Shown here piece by piece: positions 43,800 through 53,652 of a stretch of 64,000 nt of DNA. The stretch is from Spongiactinospora sp. TRM90649 (GTDB taxonomy: Bacteria > Actinomycetota > Actinomycetes > Streptosporangiales > Streptosporangiaceae), in assembly GCF_029382225.1 (NCBI RefSeq), contig NZ_JARLTC010000048.1, positions 1-64,000 of the forward strand, in the 5' to 3' direction. Position 1 is the first letter of the stretch; each line of letters opens with the position of its first letter. The translations under genes were made by a program, and so were the position numbers. The notes below the pieces were generated by a model. It saw only the letters and a list, made by a program, of their open reading frames with translations. It was not told the DNA's origin and did not search any database.

Positions 43800-44225
43800 T
43801 CAGGGAGCGGACACCACAGTCCGGACGTTATGCCGCAAAGGCCCCAGCCGCCCGCCGTCGCCGGTGTCCTCGACGACCAGCTCGCAGTCGGTGGGCCACG
43901 GCAGCCAGTATCCGGCGGGCACGTGTTCGACGATCTTGGAGGAGTCGGCCAGCACCACCACCCGCCTGGACGACCGCACCACCGCCTCCTTCAGCGCTAT
44001 CTGGTCGGTGTCCACCTCCAGCAGCCCCCGGACCGGATGGACGGCGTCGGCGCTGATGAACGCCGTGTCGATGGACACGTGCTGGAGCAGCCGCTCCGCC
44101 TCGCCCGTTCCCGCGATGTCGAAAGCAGTCCCATGATCTACCGAAGTGCGGATGACCGGAAGTCCCACTCTGATGTTCACTCCGCCGACGCACCCGAGCG
44201 CCTTGACCGTCAAGTTCCACTGGTC
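43800..44225 (-). pseudogene. fused remnants of a PdxA2-like dehydrogenase and a DeoR-type regulator
   Basis: Reading leftward from about 44225, one open frame first shows VNIRVGLPVIRTSVDHGTAF and DIAGTGE, the C-terminal active-site region of catabolic PdxA-type 4-phosphate dehydrogenases. It then continues directly as SIDTAFISADAVHPVRGL, EAVVRSSRRVVVLADSSKI and VEDTGDG, the C-terminal sensor half of a DeoR regulator. Neither protein has its N-terminal two thirds, and there is no start codon with a ribosome site. The simplest reading is a deletion that joined two neighbouring genes of a former sugar-acid catabolic cluster. It is unlikely to be functional. Confidence 0.75.
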
Positions 44226-44272
44226 GCGCGACTCGCGCAGATCGGTCACGTGGGACGGGCACCCGGAAAGCA

Positions 44273-44306
44273 CGAACACCGGCCCCTTCGAAGGGGCCGG
44301 TGTTCG
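44273..44306 (-). terminator. terminator of the HNH endonuclease gene
   Basis: A 34-base perfect palindrome (arms CGAACACCGGCCCCTTC) lies about 45 bases past the HNH stop and folds into a long hairpin with a minimal loop. Confidence 0.85.
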
Positions 44307-44352
44307 GGTACCGCTCTTACCGGCTCTTACCCGGGACCTCGGTGGCCGCGTG

Positions 44353-44862
44353 TCAGGCGGCGTTCTCGGTCAGGTAGGGCGCCCACTGCGGGTCTCCGAT
44401 CAGCTTGGCGCCGATCAGCCGCCAGTGGGCGCCGCGTGGCACCACCGGGGCGACCCGCAGGTTCCACCCCAGTTCCTCCAGCATCTTGTCGGCCTTGCGG
44501 TGGTTGCACGTCATACAGGACGCCACGCAGTTCTCCCAGGTGTGCGTGCCGCCCCGTGAGCGGGGGATGACGTGGTCAATGGTCTCGGCCCGCTGCCCGC
44601 AGTACGCGCAGCGGAAATCGTCGCGGCGCATCAGCGCCGCGCGCGTCAGGGGGATGCGTGACCGGTAGGGGATACGGACATATCTCTTGAGCCTGATCAC
44701 CGAAGGGACGTCGACCGTACGGCTCGCCGAGCGCAGCACCGCGCCGCGCCCGTCACGGTGGACGACGTCCGCCTTCTCGCGCAACACCAGCACCACGGCG
44801 CGGTGCAGCGAGAGGGTGGTCAGGGGCTCGAAGGTGGCGTTCAACAGCAGGACCTGGCGCAT
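44353..44862 (-). CDS. HNH endonuclease (Rv2469c type)
   Basis: This 169-residue HNH family protein is conserved across Actinobacteria, and its mycobacterial homologue lies next to pepN. The zinc-ribbon HNH core is CAYCGQRAETIDHVIPRSRG, then GTHTWENCVASCMTCNHRKAD, with paired CxxC ligands and the IDHVIPRS histidine. The N-terminal part (VLLLNATFEPLTTLSLHRAV) is typical of this clade. The ATG at 44862 (GAGAAGGG upstream) is preferred to 44913. The physiological substrate is unknown. It is divergent from the oligopeptidase gene. Confidence 0.9.
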   Translation of the reverse strand: MRQVLLLNATFEPLTTLSLHRAVVLVLREKADVVHRDGRGAVLRSASRTVDVPSVIRLKRYVRIPYRSRIPLTRAALMRRDDFRCAYCGQRAETIDHVIPRSRGGTHTWENCVASCMTCNHRKADKMLEELGWNLRVAPVVPRGAHWRLIGAKLIGDPQWAPYLTENAA

Positions 44863-45204
44863 CAGCGGGCCCTTCTCGCCGTGCGCGGCATGTCGAGGGC
44901 CGCGCGCAAGCACGACCCGCGTTGTGGCCCGCTCTCTTGGGGCCCGGTTACTTCCGTCACATGGACCTCCGCCGGACGGCCCAGCGGATGGTCACCACGG
45001 CACCGTCCTCCACCCAGTCTGGCGTTTCAGCAGGCTCCCCCGCCACCCCATAACACCAGGCGCGAATGACAGGAGAGACACCTGATCGGTTTTATCCCCG
45101 CCCGGACCCCGCTTTACTCCGGCCACAAAGCGGGTGAAGCAGACGTTCTGGGGAAGGCCCGCCGTCAACGGCTTCTGTCCGCGCGGGAATGTAGTGTTCC
45201 AGCC
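44863..45204. other. divergent intergenic region between HNH and oligopeptidase genes
   Basis: No gene is seen. A CCCGCTTT/AAAGCGGG inverted repeat (45108-45134, 11-base loop) lies in the middle. TAGTGT at 45192-45197 stands 7 bases before the oligopeptidase ATG, suggesting a leaderless transcript for that gene. Confidence 0.45.
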
Positions 45205-47274
<2,070 letters not shown>

Positions 47275-47317
47275 CCAACCGGCACCGGGCCGGCTCGCCC
47301 TGCCTGGTCTACCTGGC

Positions 47318-48127
47318 CTACTTGGTCGCGACCACGATCAGGTAGGGCGAGGAGTCCTGGTAGGGCGTGCCGTCCCAGTCGCCGTAGCAGCGGGCCGCGC
47401 CGAACCCGGCGGCGCGGCACAGGTCGGCGAACTCGCGGTCGGTGTAGATCCGCATGTCGTACGGCGCGAGCGGGAACTCCGTGCCGTCGCGGTCCACCAC
47501 CACCCATTCGCCGTGCTCGCGCGATGAGTCGGGGTCCAGCCGGCGCCGGGAGATCAGGTTGCGCCCGCTGCTCAGCCCGCGCCGCTCCTCGGCGGGCACC
47601 CGGCCGTCGCGCAGGGCCGGGATCGTCACCATGGTGTGCATCAGGAACCGGCCGCCGGGCCGCAGCACGCGGTGGAAGCCGCGCAGTACCTCAAGGTCCT
47701 CCTTCTGGGTGAAGAACCCGAAGGAGTAGAACATGTTGATCACTGCGTCCATCGGGTCCAGGCCCGGCAGTTTGCGCATGTCGCCCTCGACGAACCGGAC
47801 GCTCGCGCCCGTCTCCTTGGCGCGCTCACGAGCGTCGGCGAGGAAGAGGGGGTTGATGTCGACTCCGGTGACGTCGAGGCCGCGCCCAGCCAGCGCGACG
47901 CTGTGCCGTCCGTACCCGGACGGGCAGTCCAGCACCCGCGAGCCGGCGGCCAGGCCGCACAGGCTCAGCACCCCTTCGGCCTCCGCCTCGGTACGGTCGC
48001 CGAGCCCGGTCTCGCCTTCGAAGAAGGTCCGCAGGGAATCGTCGGCCTCCATGTACAACTCGCCGAAGAAACCGCCCTCCGGCTCCCACCAGCACGACTG
48101 GCGGGACGCGCTCTCGTCGCACGGCAC
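47318..48127 (-). CDS. SAM-dependent class I methyltransferase
   Basis: This Rossmann-fold methyltransferase has 269 residues. Motif I is VLDCPSGYGRHSVALAGRG, then VTGVDINPLFLADAR and the acidic VEGDMRKLPGLD. Downstream MFYSFGFFTQKEDLEVLRGF and LRPGGRFLMHTM fit the methyltransferase_11/25 group. Codon usage is ordinary. It is convergent with the oligopeptidase gene and followed at the 5' side by purU on the same strand 166 bases away. No neighbouring pathway names the acceptor. Confidence 0.85.
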   Translation of the reverse strand: MPCDESASRQSCWWEPEGGFFGELYMEADDSLRTFFEGETGLGDRTEAEAEGVLSLCGLAAGSRVLDCPSGYGRHSVALAGRGLDVTGVDINPLFLADARERAKETGASVRFVEGDMRKLPGLDPMDAVINMFYSFGFFTQKEDLEVLRGFHRVLRPGGRFLMHTMVTIPALRDGRVPAEERRGLSSGRNLISRRRLDPDSSREHGEWVVVDRDGTEFPLAPYDMRIYTDREFADLCRAAGFGAARCYGDWDGTPYQDSSPYLIVVATK

Positions 48128-48293
48128 ATTGTCTCCCGTGGTGAACGTCGCGTTTTAAGGGCACGCTATGGAGTTGGAGCCACGAAATAGTATTTCTAAT
48201 CGCCTTTACCCAGAAATGGCGGGGCCCAATGACCGCTGGGCACGCCGAACCACCGGCCGCAGGCCGAACCACCGCCGGGGCGAGCGCGCGCGG

Positions 48294-49142
48294 TCAGCGC
48301 GGGAAGATGACCGTCTTGTGGCCGTCCAGCAGGATGCGCTGCTCGGCGTGCCAGCGCACCGCCTTGGCCAATGCCTGGCACTCCAGGTCGCGGCCGATGG
48401 CGGCCAGGTCTTCCGGGGAGTGGGTGTGGTTCACCCTGGCCACCTCCTGCTCGATGATCGGGCCCTCGTCGAGGTCGGGCGTGACGTAGTGCGCGGTCGC
48501 GCCGATCAGCTTGACCCCGCGCGAGTAGGCCTGGTGGTACGGCTTGGCGCCCTTGAAGGACGGCAGGAACGAGTGGTGGATGTTGATCACCTGCCCGGCG
48601 AGCTTGGCGCAGAGATCCTCCGACAGCACCTGCATGTACCTGGCCAGCACCACCATGTCGGCCTGGTAGTGCTCGACCAGCGTGAGCACCTCGGCCTCCT
48701 GGCGCGGCTTGGTCTCCGCGGTGACCGGCAGGTGGTGGTAGTCGATGCCGTACGACTGGGTGAGGGGCCGCAGGTCGGGGTGGTTGGAGACGACGGCGAC
48801 GATCTCGATGTCGAGCAGCCCGGACCGCACCCGGTAGAGCAGGTCGTTGAGGCAGTGCCCAAGCCTGCTGACCATGACCAGCGCCCGCGGTTTGACGTCG
48901 AGTGCGCGCAGCCGCAGTTCCATCGCGAACTCGGGGGCGAGCGCGGCGAAGGCCGTGCGCAGCGCGTCGTCGCCGAGGTCCGACACGAACTGCACGCGCA
49001 TGAAGAACCGGTCGGCGACGCGGTCGCCGTACTGCTGGCTCTCGGTGATGTTGCACCCATGCCCGGCGAGCAGCCCCGACACGGCCGCGACCACGCCAGG
49101 GCGGTCCGGGCACGACAGGGTCAGCACGTACTCCGCGGTCAT
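48294..49142 (-). CDS. purU: formyltetrahydrofolate deformylase
   Basis: PurU hydrolyses 10-formyl-THF to THF and formate, balancing one-carbon pools and supplying formate for PurT-type purine synthesis. The 282-residue protein has an N-terminal ACT domain (about 1-85, LSCPDRPGVVAAVSGLLAGHG). The formyltransferase-like domain follows, with NIHHSFLPSFKGAKPYHQA and TAHYVTPDLDEGPIIEQ, which contain the catalytic Asn-His-Asp. The ATG at 49142 has GGAGGGAG upstream; an in-frame start 51 bases earlier lacks support. It is divergent from the phosphate transporter genes. Confidence 0.95.
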   Translation of the reverse strand: MTAEYVLTLSCPDRPGVVAAVSGLLAGHGCNITESQQYGDRVADRFFMRVQFVSDLGDDALRTAFAALAPEFAMELRLRALDVKPRALVMVSRLGHCLNDLLYRVRSGLLDIEIVAVVSNHPDLRPLTQSYGIDYHHLPVTAETKPRQEAEVLTLVEHYQADMVVLARYMQVLSEDLCAKLAGQVINIHHSFLPSFKGAKPYHQAYSRGVKLIGATAHYVTPDLDEGPIIEQEVARVNHTHSPEDLAAIGRDLECQALAKAVRWHAEQRILLDGHKTVIFPR

Positions 49143-49280
49143 CTTCCGCTCCCTCCAGATACGGGCAGAGTTTACGGGGCCGGGGCAGGCCATGCGTCAT
49201 GACCTGCGGGGCCACAGGACGAAATTGCGGGATCTTGGGTAGAGGTAGCGGCATAAGTGATTTGACCGGTTCGGAGGACC

Positions 49281-50216
49281 ATGACCATCGCACTGGTGGC
49301 GCTCGCCTGCGTGTTCGCGGTCGTCTCCGGTATCAACGACGGCGGCGCGCTGCTCGGAACCGGACTGAAGATCCCCAGTGTGCGCCCGGTGGTCGGGATC
49401 CTGATGCTGATGATCGCGGTCGCCGTCGTGCCATTGCTGACCTCGCAGGTGGCGCAGACCTTCACCACGCGTCTCGCGCCGATGCGCGGCCCCGGCGGGC
49501 AGGCCGCGATGGCCGTCGCGGTGCTCGCCTCGCTGATCGTGGTGACGGTGCTCAGCGGCCGGGGGATGCCCACCAGCCTGACGCTGGCGGTGGTGGGCGG
49601 GGTGACCGGCGCCGGACTGGGCTGGGGGCTGCCGGTGGCGGCGGGCCAGGTGGCGTTCGTGCTGGCGGTCGCGCTCGCCGCGCCGTTCGTGGGCGGGCTG
49701 CTGGCCGTACTGGTCAGCCACCTGCTCGTACGGCTCGCCGACGGCGCCACCCTCCCGCGCTGGCACCGCGCCGGGTTCGCCGTGCAGTGCCTGGCCTACG
49801 CGGCCAACGACGGCCAGAAGATGCTGGCGGTGTTCATCGTCGCCCTCGGGTTCGCGGGTGCGCCGGTCGGCGTCTGCGCGCTGATCGCGGTGCTGTTCGG
49901 CCTGGGCACGGTGTACGGCCTGCCGCGCGCCGGACGCACGCTGAGCAGGGAGATCCTGGCCTCACGCCCGCTGCACGGCGTCTCGGCCGAGCTGGCCAGC
50001 GGGCCCGCGGTGATCGGCTGCGCGGCGGCGGGAGCGCCGGTCAGCATGACCCAGGCCATCGCCGGCGGCCTGATCGGCGCGGGCGTCGCCGAGAGCACGC
50101 ACCGGGTGCGCTGGCACCCGGCCACGAAGATCGTCATGGCCTGGGCGCTGACCCTCCCGGCCAGCGCGCTCCTCGCCGCGGCCTCGGCGCTCCTGGTCAA
50201 GGGTGTGATCGCGTGA
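49281..50216 (+). CDS. PiT-family inorganic phosphate transporter
   Basis: This multi-helix permease of 311 residues carries the PiT signature twice: INDGGALLGTGL near the N-terminus and AYAANDGQKMLAVFIVALG in the second half, corresponding to the usual GANDxxN motifs. It is on the short side for PiT (often 330-420), because the cytoplasmic loop is reduced. GGAGG precedes the ATG. A DUF47 gene follows 25 bases later, the standard low-affinity phosphate transporter pair. The metal-phosphate symport direction is inferred from the family. Confidence 0.9.
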   Translation: MTIALVALACVFAVVSGINDGGALLGTGLKIPSVRPVVGILMLMIAVAVVPLLTSQVAQTFTTRLAPMRGPGGQAAMAVAVLASLIVVTVLSGRGMPTSLTLAVVGGVTGAGLGWGLPVAAGQVAFVLAVALAAPFVGGLLAVLVSHLLVRLADGATLPRWHRAGFAVQCLAYAANDGQKMLAVFIVALGFAGAPVGVCALIAVLFGLGTVYGLPRAGRTLSREILASRPLHGVSAELASGPAVIGCAAAGAPVSMTQAIAGGLIGAGVAESTHRVRWHPATKIVMAWALTLPASALLAAASALLVKGVIA

Positions 50217-50241
50217 GTGGAGACCGTGAGGAGGCGGGCGG

Positions 50242-50874
50242 GTGAAGCGCCTGCGGCGGATGCTGGATCTGATGCGCGGCCGGATGGACAGCGCGCTCAC
50301 CGACGCGCTGATCGGCCAGCTTGAGGCCACCAAGCAGGGCGCCTGGCTGGCCATGGCCATGATCGGCGGCGAGGTCGGCCGGACCGAGGCGCACGAGCGG
50401 ATGCGCGAGATCGAGCACCGGGGCGACACGTTCCGGGCCGCGCTGATCGGCGAGCTGTCCGGGGCGCTGGTCACGCCGATCGACCGCGAGGACCTGTTCC
50501 GGCTGTCCCGCTCCATCGACGACGTGCTCGACTCCCTGCGCGACTTCGTCCGGGAGTCGTACCTGTACCGGATCAAGGGGCAGCGCCGGTTCGCGCCGAT
50601 GCTGGACCAGGTGGTGGTCGGCATCGAGGTGCTCGAGGAGTCGGTTCGCGACCTCGCCGACCGCTCCTCGGCGGTCGGCCACGACGCCCTGGAGGCCAAG
50701 AAGATCGGCGGCAACATCCGCCGCATGTACCAGTACGAGATCGCCCGGATCTTCTCCGAGGAGCTGACCTCTGAGGCGATGAAGGAACGCGAGCTGGTCC
50801 GGCGGCTGGAGATCGTCGGCATGGCCATCGGCGACGCCGCCGACGCGATCGCCGACGGCGCCATGAAACGGTGA
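50242..50874 (+). CDS. DUF47 (PhoU-like) phosphate transporter partner
   Basis: This all-helical, PhoU-like protein of 210 residues is the customary companion of PiT transporters (Pit accessory protein). Blocks include MIGGEVGRTEAHERMREIEHRGD, ALVTPIDREDLFRLSRSIDDVLD and the C-terminal GDAADAIADGAMKR, the metal-binding helical repeats of the family. It starts with GTG, 25 bases after the transporter, and is evidently in the same operon. It probably regulates transporter activity; the exact mechanism is not known. Confidence 0.92.
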   Translation: MKRLRRMLDLMRGRMDSALTDALIGQLEATKQGAWLAMAMIGGEVGRTEAHERMREIEHRGDTFRAALIGELSGALVTPIDREDLFRLSRSIDDVLDSLRDFVRESYLYRIKGQRRFAPMLDQVVVGIEVLEESVRDLADRSSAVGHDALEAKKIGGNIRRMYQYEIARIFSEELTSEAMKERELVRRLEIVGMAIGDAADAIADGAMKR

Positions 50875-50886
50875 GCGGTCGGGAGG

Positions 50887-52914
50887 TTACGCCCGGCCGG
50901 AGGTGACGGCCAGGGCCGCGTGGATCTCGGGGTCGTCCGGGTCGAGGTCCAGCGCCAGGTGCAGGTCGTCGAGCGCCTCGTCCTCCCTGCCCAGGGCCCG
51001 CAGCGCCAGGGCCCGGTTGTAGTGCAGCTCGGCGCTCCTTTCCAGGGCCAGCGCCCTGGTCAGGTCCGCGACGGCGCCCTCCGGGTCACCGGACTCGAAG
51101 CGGGCGATGGCCCGGTTGGCCCACGCCGCGCCCAGCTCGGGGTCGGCCGCGAGCGCTTCGCCGAACGCGCTCAGCGCCTCGGCGTGCCGTCCGGCGCCGC
51201 ATTCGAGCTGGCCGAGCACGCAGTGCAGGTGCGCGTTGCGCGGGTCGATGGCCAGCCCGGCCTCCACGTCGGCCCGCGCCTCGGCCTCGCGCCCCTCGAC
51301 GGCCAGCACCCCGGCCCGGTTGATGTGCGCGTCGAGATAGCCGGGATCGAGCTCCAGCACGTGGTCCAGGTCGGCCAGCGCGGCCTCCCGCTCGTCGCAG
51401 GCCAGGCGCACCTGAGCGCGGTTGTAGTACGCCTCGGGAAGCGGCGGGCTGAGCCGCATGGCGGTCTCATAGTCGTCCAGCGCGCCGTCCAGCATGCCCT
51501 GGCGGAAGCGCAGGTTGCCCCGGTCGAGATAGTGGTCGGGGAAGGCCGGATCCAAGGTGACCGCGGCGTTGTAGTCGTCCAGCGCCTCCTTGCCGCGCCC
51601 GAGGGCGGTCAGCAACTGCGCGCGGTTGGCCAGCAGCACCATCCGGTGGGTGCGGTGCCTGCCGGGCGGCAGGTCCCGGTCGGCCAGCTCCATCGCGGAC
51701 TCGACCAGGTCGAGCGCCTGCGGCAGGCGGCCGTGGCGCAGCTCCACCAGGGCCCGCCCGTTGCGGTCGAAGCCGAGCTTGAAAGCGCGCTCCTCCGGGT
51801 CGGGCAGCAGCGTGGAGATCGCGATGGCCTGGTTGATCCAGCCCATCGCGCGGCCCAGGTCGCGGGCGGCGGGGTCGGGATGGCGCGCGTCGAGCATCGC
51901 GGTGCCGTACGCCGCGGCGGCGTGCACGGCGGGCTCCACGCTGGTGCGCCTGGCCAGGTTCCACAGGTCACGGGCCTCGTCGTGACGGCGCAGCCCGGCC
52001 ATGGCGGTCGCGGTGCGCTGCAGGAACCGCCACCACAGGTCTCCGCCCGCCTCGGCCAGCGCGAGGCCGCGCAGGCCGGTCTCCACCACGGCGTCGAGGA
52101 AGCCCTCGCGCACGCAGTGGTCCACCGCCGCCCACAGCGCCTCCACTCCGGAGCCGCCCGGGTCGGAGCCGTGCTCCAGGTGGAACGGGATCGCGCCGAG
52201 CAGCGGCGCGGGGTCGCCGAGCCCCAGCAGCTCCGCCGCGCGGCGCTCGTGCAGGGCGGCCCTGGCGCCAGGCGGCAGCGCCCGGTAGGCGGCGGCCAGG
52301 CGGGGATCGTCGGTGGTGCAGTCGGACTCGACGTACCGGGCCGCCGACACGTCTCCAGAGAGCGGCTGAGGCTCCGCGTGCGCGCGGGCGCCGGAGAAGG
52401 TCGCGGGCGGCGGTTCGGCCGAGCAGATCACGACGGTGAGGCGCTCGGGAGGCAGCCTGCGCACCAGGACGGCGAGCAGCTCCCGGTCGGTGGCGTCGGC
52501 GTGGTGGGCGTTCTCGACGACGAGCACGCCTCCCGGTTCCACGCCTTCGCTCAGGAACTCGGTGATCCCGTTCGCGATCCGCAGCGTGCGGCGGGGCGCG
52601 GGGACCAGGATGCGCTCGTCGTCGCTCTGCCGGGCGTCACAGGTCTCCCAGCGGGGCGTCACCAGGTCGCGCAGGCCGGGCGCGGCGGCCCGGATCTCGA
52701 TGTCGTGCGCGGCGACCAGACCGGGTGACCGGCGCAGGACGCCCGGGACCAGCGCGCCGAGCAGCGCGCCCCCGAAGGTGTAGGGCCCTCGGGTCCGGCG
52801 GTGGGCGTCCAGCGCCGCTGTCACCAGAGGGAGCGGTCCCCAGGACGCGAGCAGTGCCGCCCGGTCACCGGAACGCTCCCCCTGGAGCCAGACATGGCAG
52901 GAGTGGTCGATCAC
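50887..52914 (-). CDS. AAA-like and tetratricopeptide repeat protein
   Basis: This is a large 675-residue protein. The N-terminal half (about 1-300) looks like a degenerate AAA_16/STAND-type ATPase: VLVVENAHHADATDRELLAVL resembles a Walker B segment, but no P-loop GxxxxGKT is present. The C-terminal part (about 380-675) contains about eight TPR units such as ALDDYNAAVTLDPAFPDHYL and ALADLDHVLELDPGYLDAHI. The GTG start overlaps the stop of a 24-codon peptide gene (GTGA), so it is translated with that peptide. The role is probably scaffold or regulator. The length and start differ from the open frame, which extends 48 codons upstream. Confidence 0.85.
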   Translation of the reverse strand: MIDHSCHVWLQGERSGDRAALLASWGPLPLVTAALDAHRRTRGPYTFGGALLGALVPGVLRRSPGLVAAHDIEIRAAAPGLRDLVTPRWETCDARQSDDERILVPAPRRTLRIANGITEFLSEGVEPGGVLVVENAHHADATDRELLAVLVRRLPPERLTVVICSAEPPPATFSGARAHAEPQPLSGDVSAARYVESDCTTDDPRLAAAYRALPPGARAALHERRAAELLGLGDPAPLLGAIPFHLEHGSDPGGSGVEALWAAVDHCVREGFLDAVVETGLRGLALAEAGGDLWWRFLQRTATAMAGLRRHDEARDLWNLARRTSVEPAVHAAAAYGTAMLDARHPDPAARDLGRAMGWINQAIAISTLLPDPEERAFKLGFDRNGRALVELRHGRLPQALDLVESAMELADRDLPPGRHRTHRMVLLANRAQLLTALGRGKEALDDYNAAVTLDPAFPDHYLDRGNLRFRQGMLDGALDDYETAMRLSPPLPEAYYNRAQVRLACDEREAALADLDHVLELDPGYLDAHINRAGVLAVEGREAEARADVEAGLAIDPRNAHLHCVLGQLECGAGRHAEALSAFGEALAADPELGAAWANRAIARFESGDPEGAVADLTRALALERSAELHYNRALALRALGREDEALDDLHLALDLDPDDPEIHAALAVTSGRA

Positions 52915-52985
52915 CCTTTGTGGATGACGCTGGAGCTGCCGCTGAGCTTGGCCAAGGCAGGCTTGCGCACAATGATTTTCTTCAT
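52911..52985 (-). CDS. 24-residue basic peptide coupled to the TPR gene
   Basis: The frame encodes MKKIIVRKPALAKLSGSSSV followed by IHKG: six lysines or arginines in the first half and a Gly-Ser-rich C-terminus. GAGGGGAAGC gives a strong ribosome site 5 bases ahead of the ATG. Its TGA overlaps the GTG of the TPR gene, a classic translational coupling. The basic leader plus Ser-rich end is reminiscent of RiPP precursors or small peptide signals, but no modification enzyme is next to it. Its codons are ordinary. I do not recognise it from a named family. Confidence 0.65.
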   Translation of the reverse strand: MKKIIVRKPALAKLSGSSSVIHKG

Positions 52986-53073
52986 GCTTCCCCTCGCGTC
53001 GCACGGTTGCCGGTCCAATTATTCGGCCGATCCGTGGTTTCACAAGGGTTATGACCACATCCGTCCTTATTTA

Positions 53074-53604
53074 TTAAACTCTCCCACCCCTAGTCTGGAT
53101 ATATGCCACATATCGGTCAGGGGTGTTGATCAGGGGTTTCTGGAAGTAGACGACGACCAGGGCGCCGACCTCGGTTCGGGCGATCTCCTGCCAGCCGCGC
53201 TTGGCGTACAGGGCCATCGCGGCCCGCTGGTTCAGCGTCGTGTCACAGCGCACCGTGGCGTAGCCCAGCTCGGCCGCCCGGTGCTCCAGGACGGCGACCA
53301 CGCGCTCGCCGTACCCGCGCCGCTGCGTCTCGGGATGGACCCGCAGCCGGCACATCTCGGCGACCCGGTCGTCGACCCGGCGCAGCGCGCCCATGGCCAC
53401 GACGCGCCGCCTGTCGTCCTGGAGGAGCTCGCCGACCAGGAACTCGCCCCGGCCGGCCAGATAAAGCTCCTCGATATGGGGGAAATCATCCTCGTAGTAG
53501 ACGCCGTCACCGGACGTCAGCCCCACCTGGGCCAGGCAGAGCCGATGTAACGAACACACGGCGTCGAGATCGGACCCTCGGTACCGGCGGATCAACAGAG
53601 TCAT
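53074..53604 (-). CDS. GNAT-family N-acetyltransferase
   Basis: This 176-residue acetyltransferase shows the GNAT core CRLRVHPETQRRGYGERVVAVLE (acetyl-CoA loop QRRGYG) and the late ALYAKRGWQEI strand-helix. The ATG at 53604 has GGAGG 6 bases upstream and is preferred to the GTG at 53610. It lies between the XRE-TPR regulator gene and the peptide/TPR genes, all on the minus strand. The substrate is unknown; arylamine, amino acid and ribosomal protein N-termini are all possible for the family. Confidence 0.9.
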   Translation of the reverse strand: MTLLIRRYRGSDLDAVCSLHRLCLAQVGLTSGDGVYYEDDFPHIEELYLAGRGEFLVGELLQDDRRRVVAMGALRRVDDRVAEMCRLRVHPETQRRGYGERVVAVLEHRAAELGYATVRCDTTLNQRAAMALYAKRGWQEIARTEVGALVVVYFQKPLINTPDRYVAYIQTRGGRV

Positions 53605-53652
53605 ATGCACCCTCCGGATGCCGCAATCCGGACGATGACCTGCCCGGATTGG

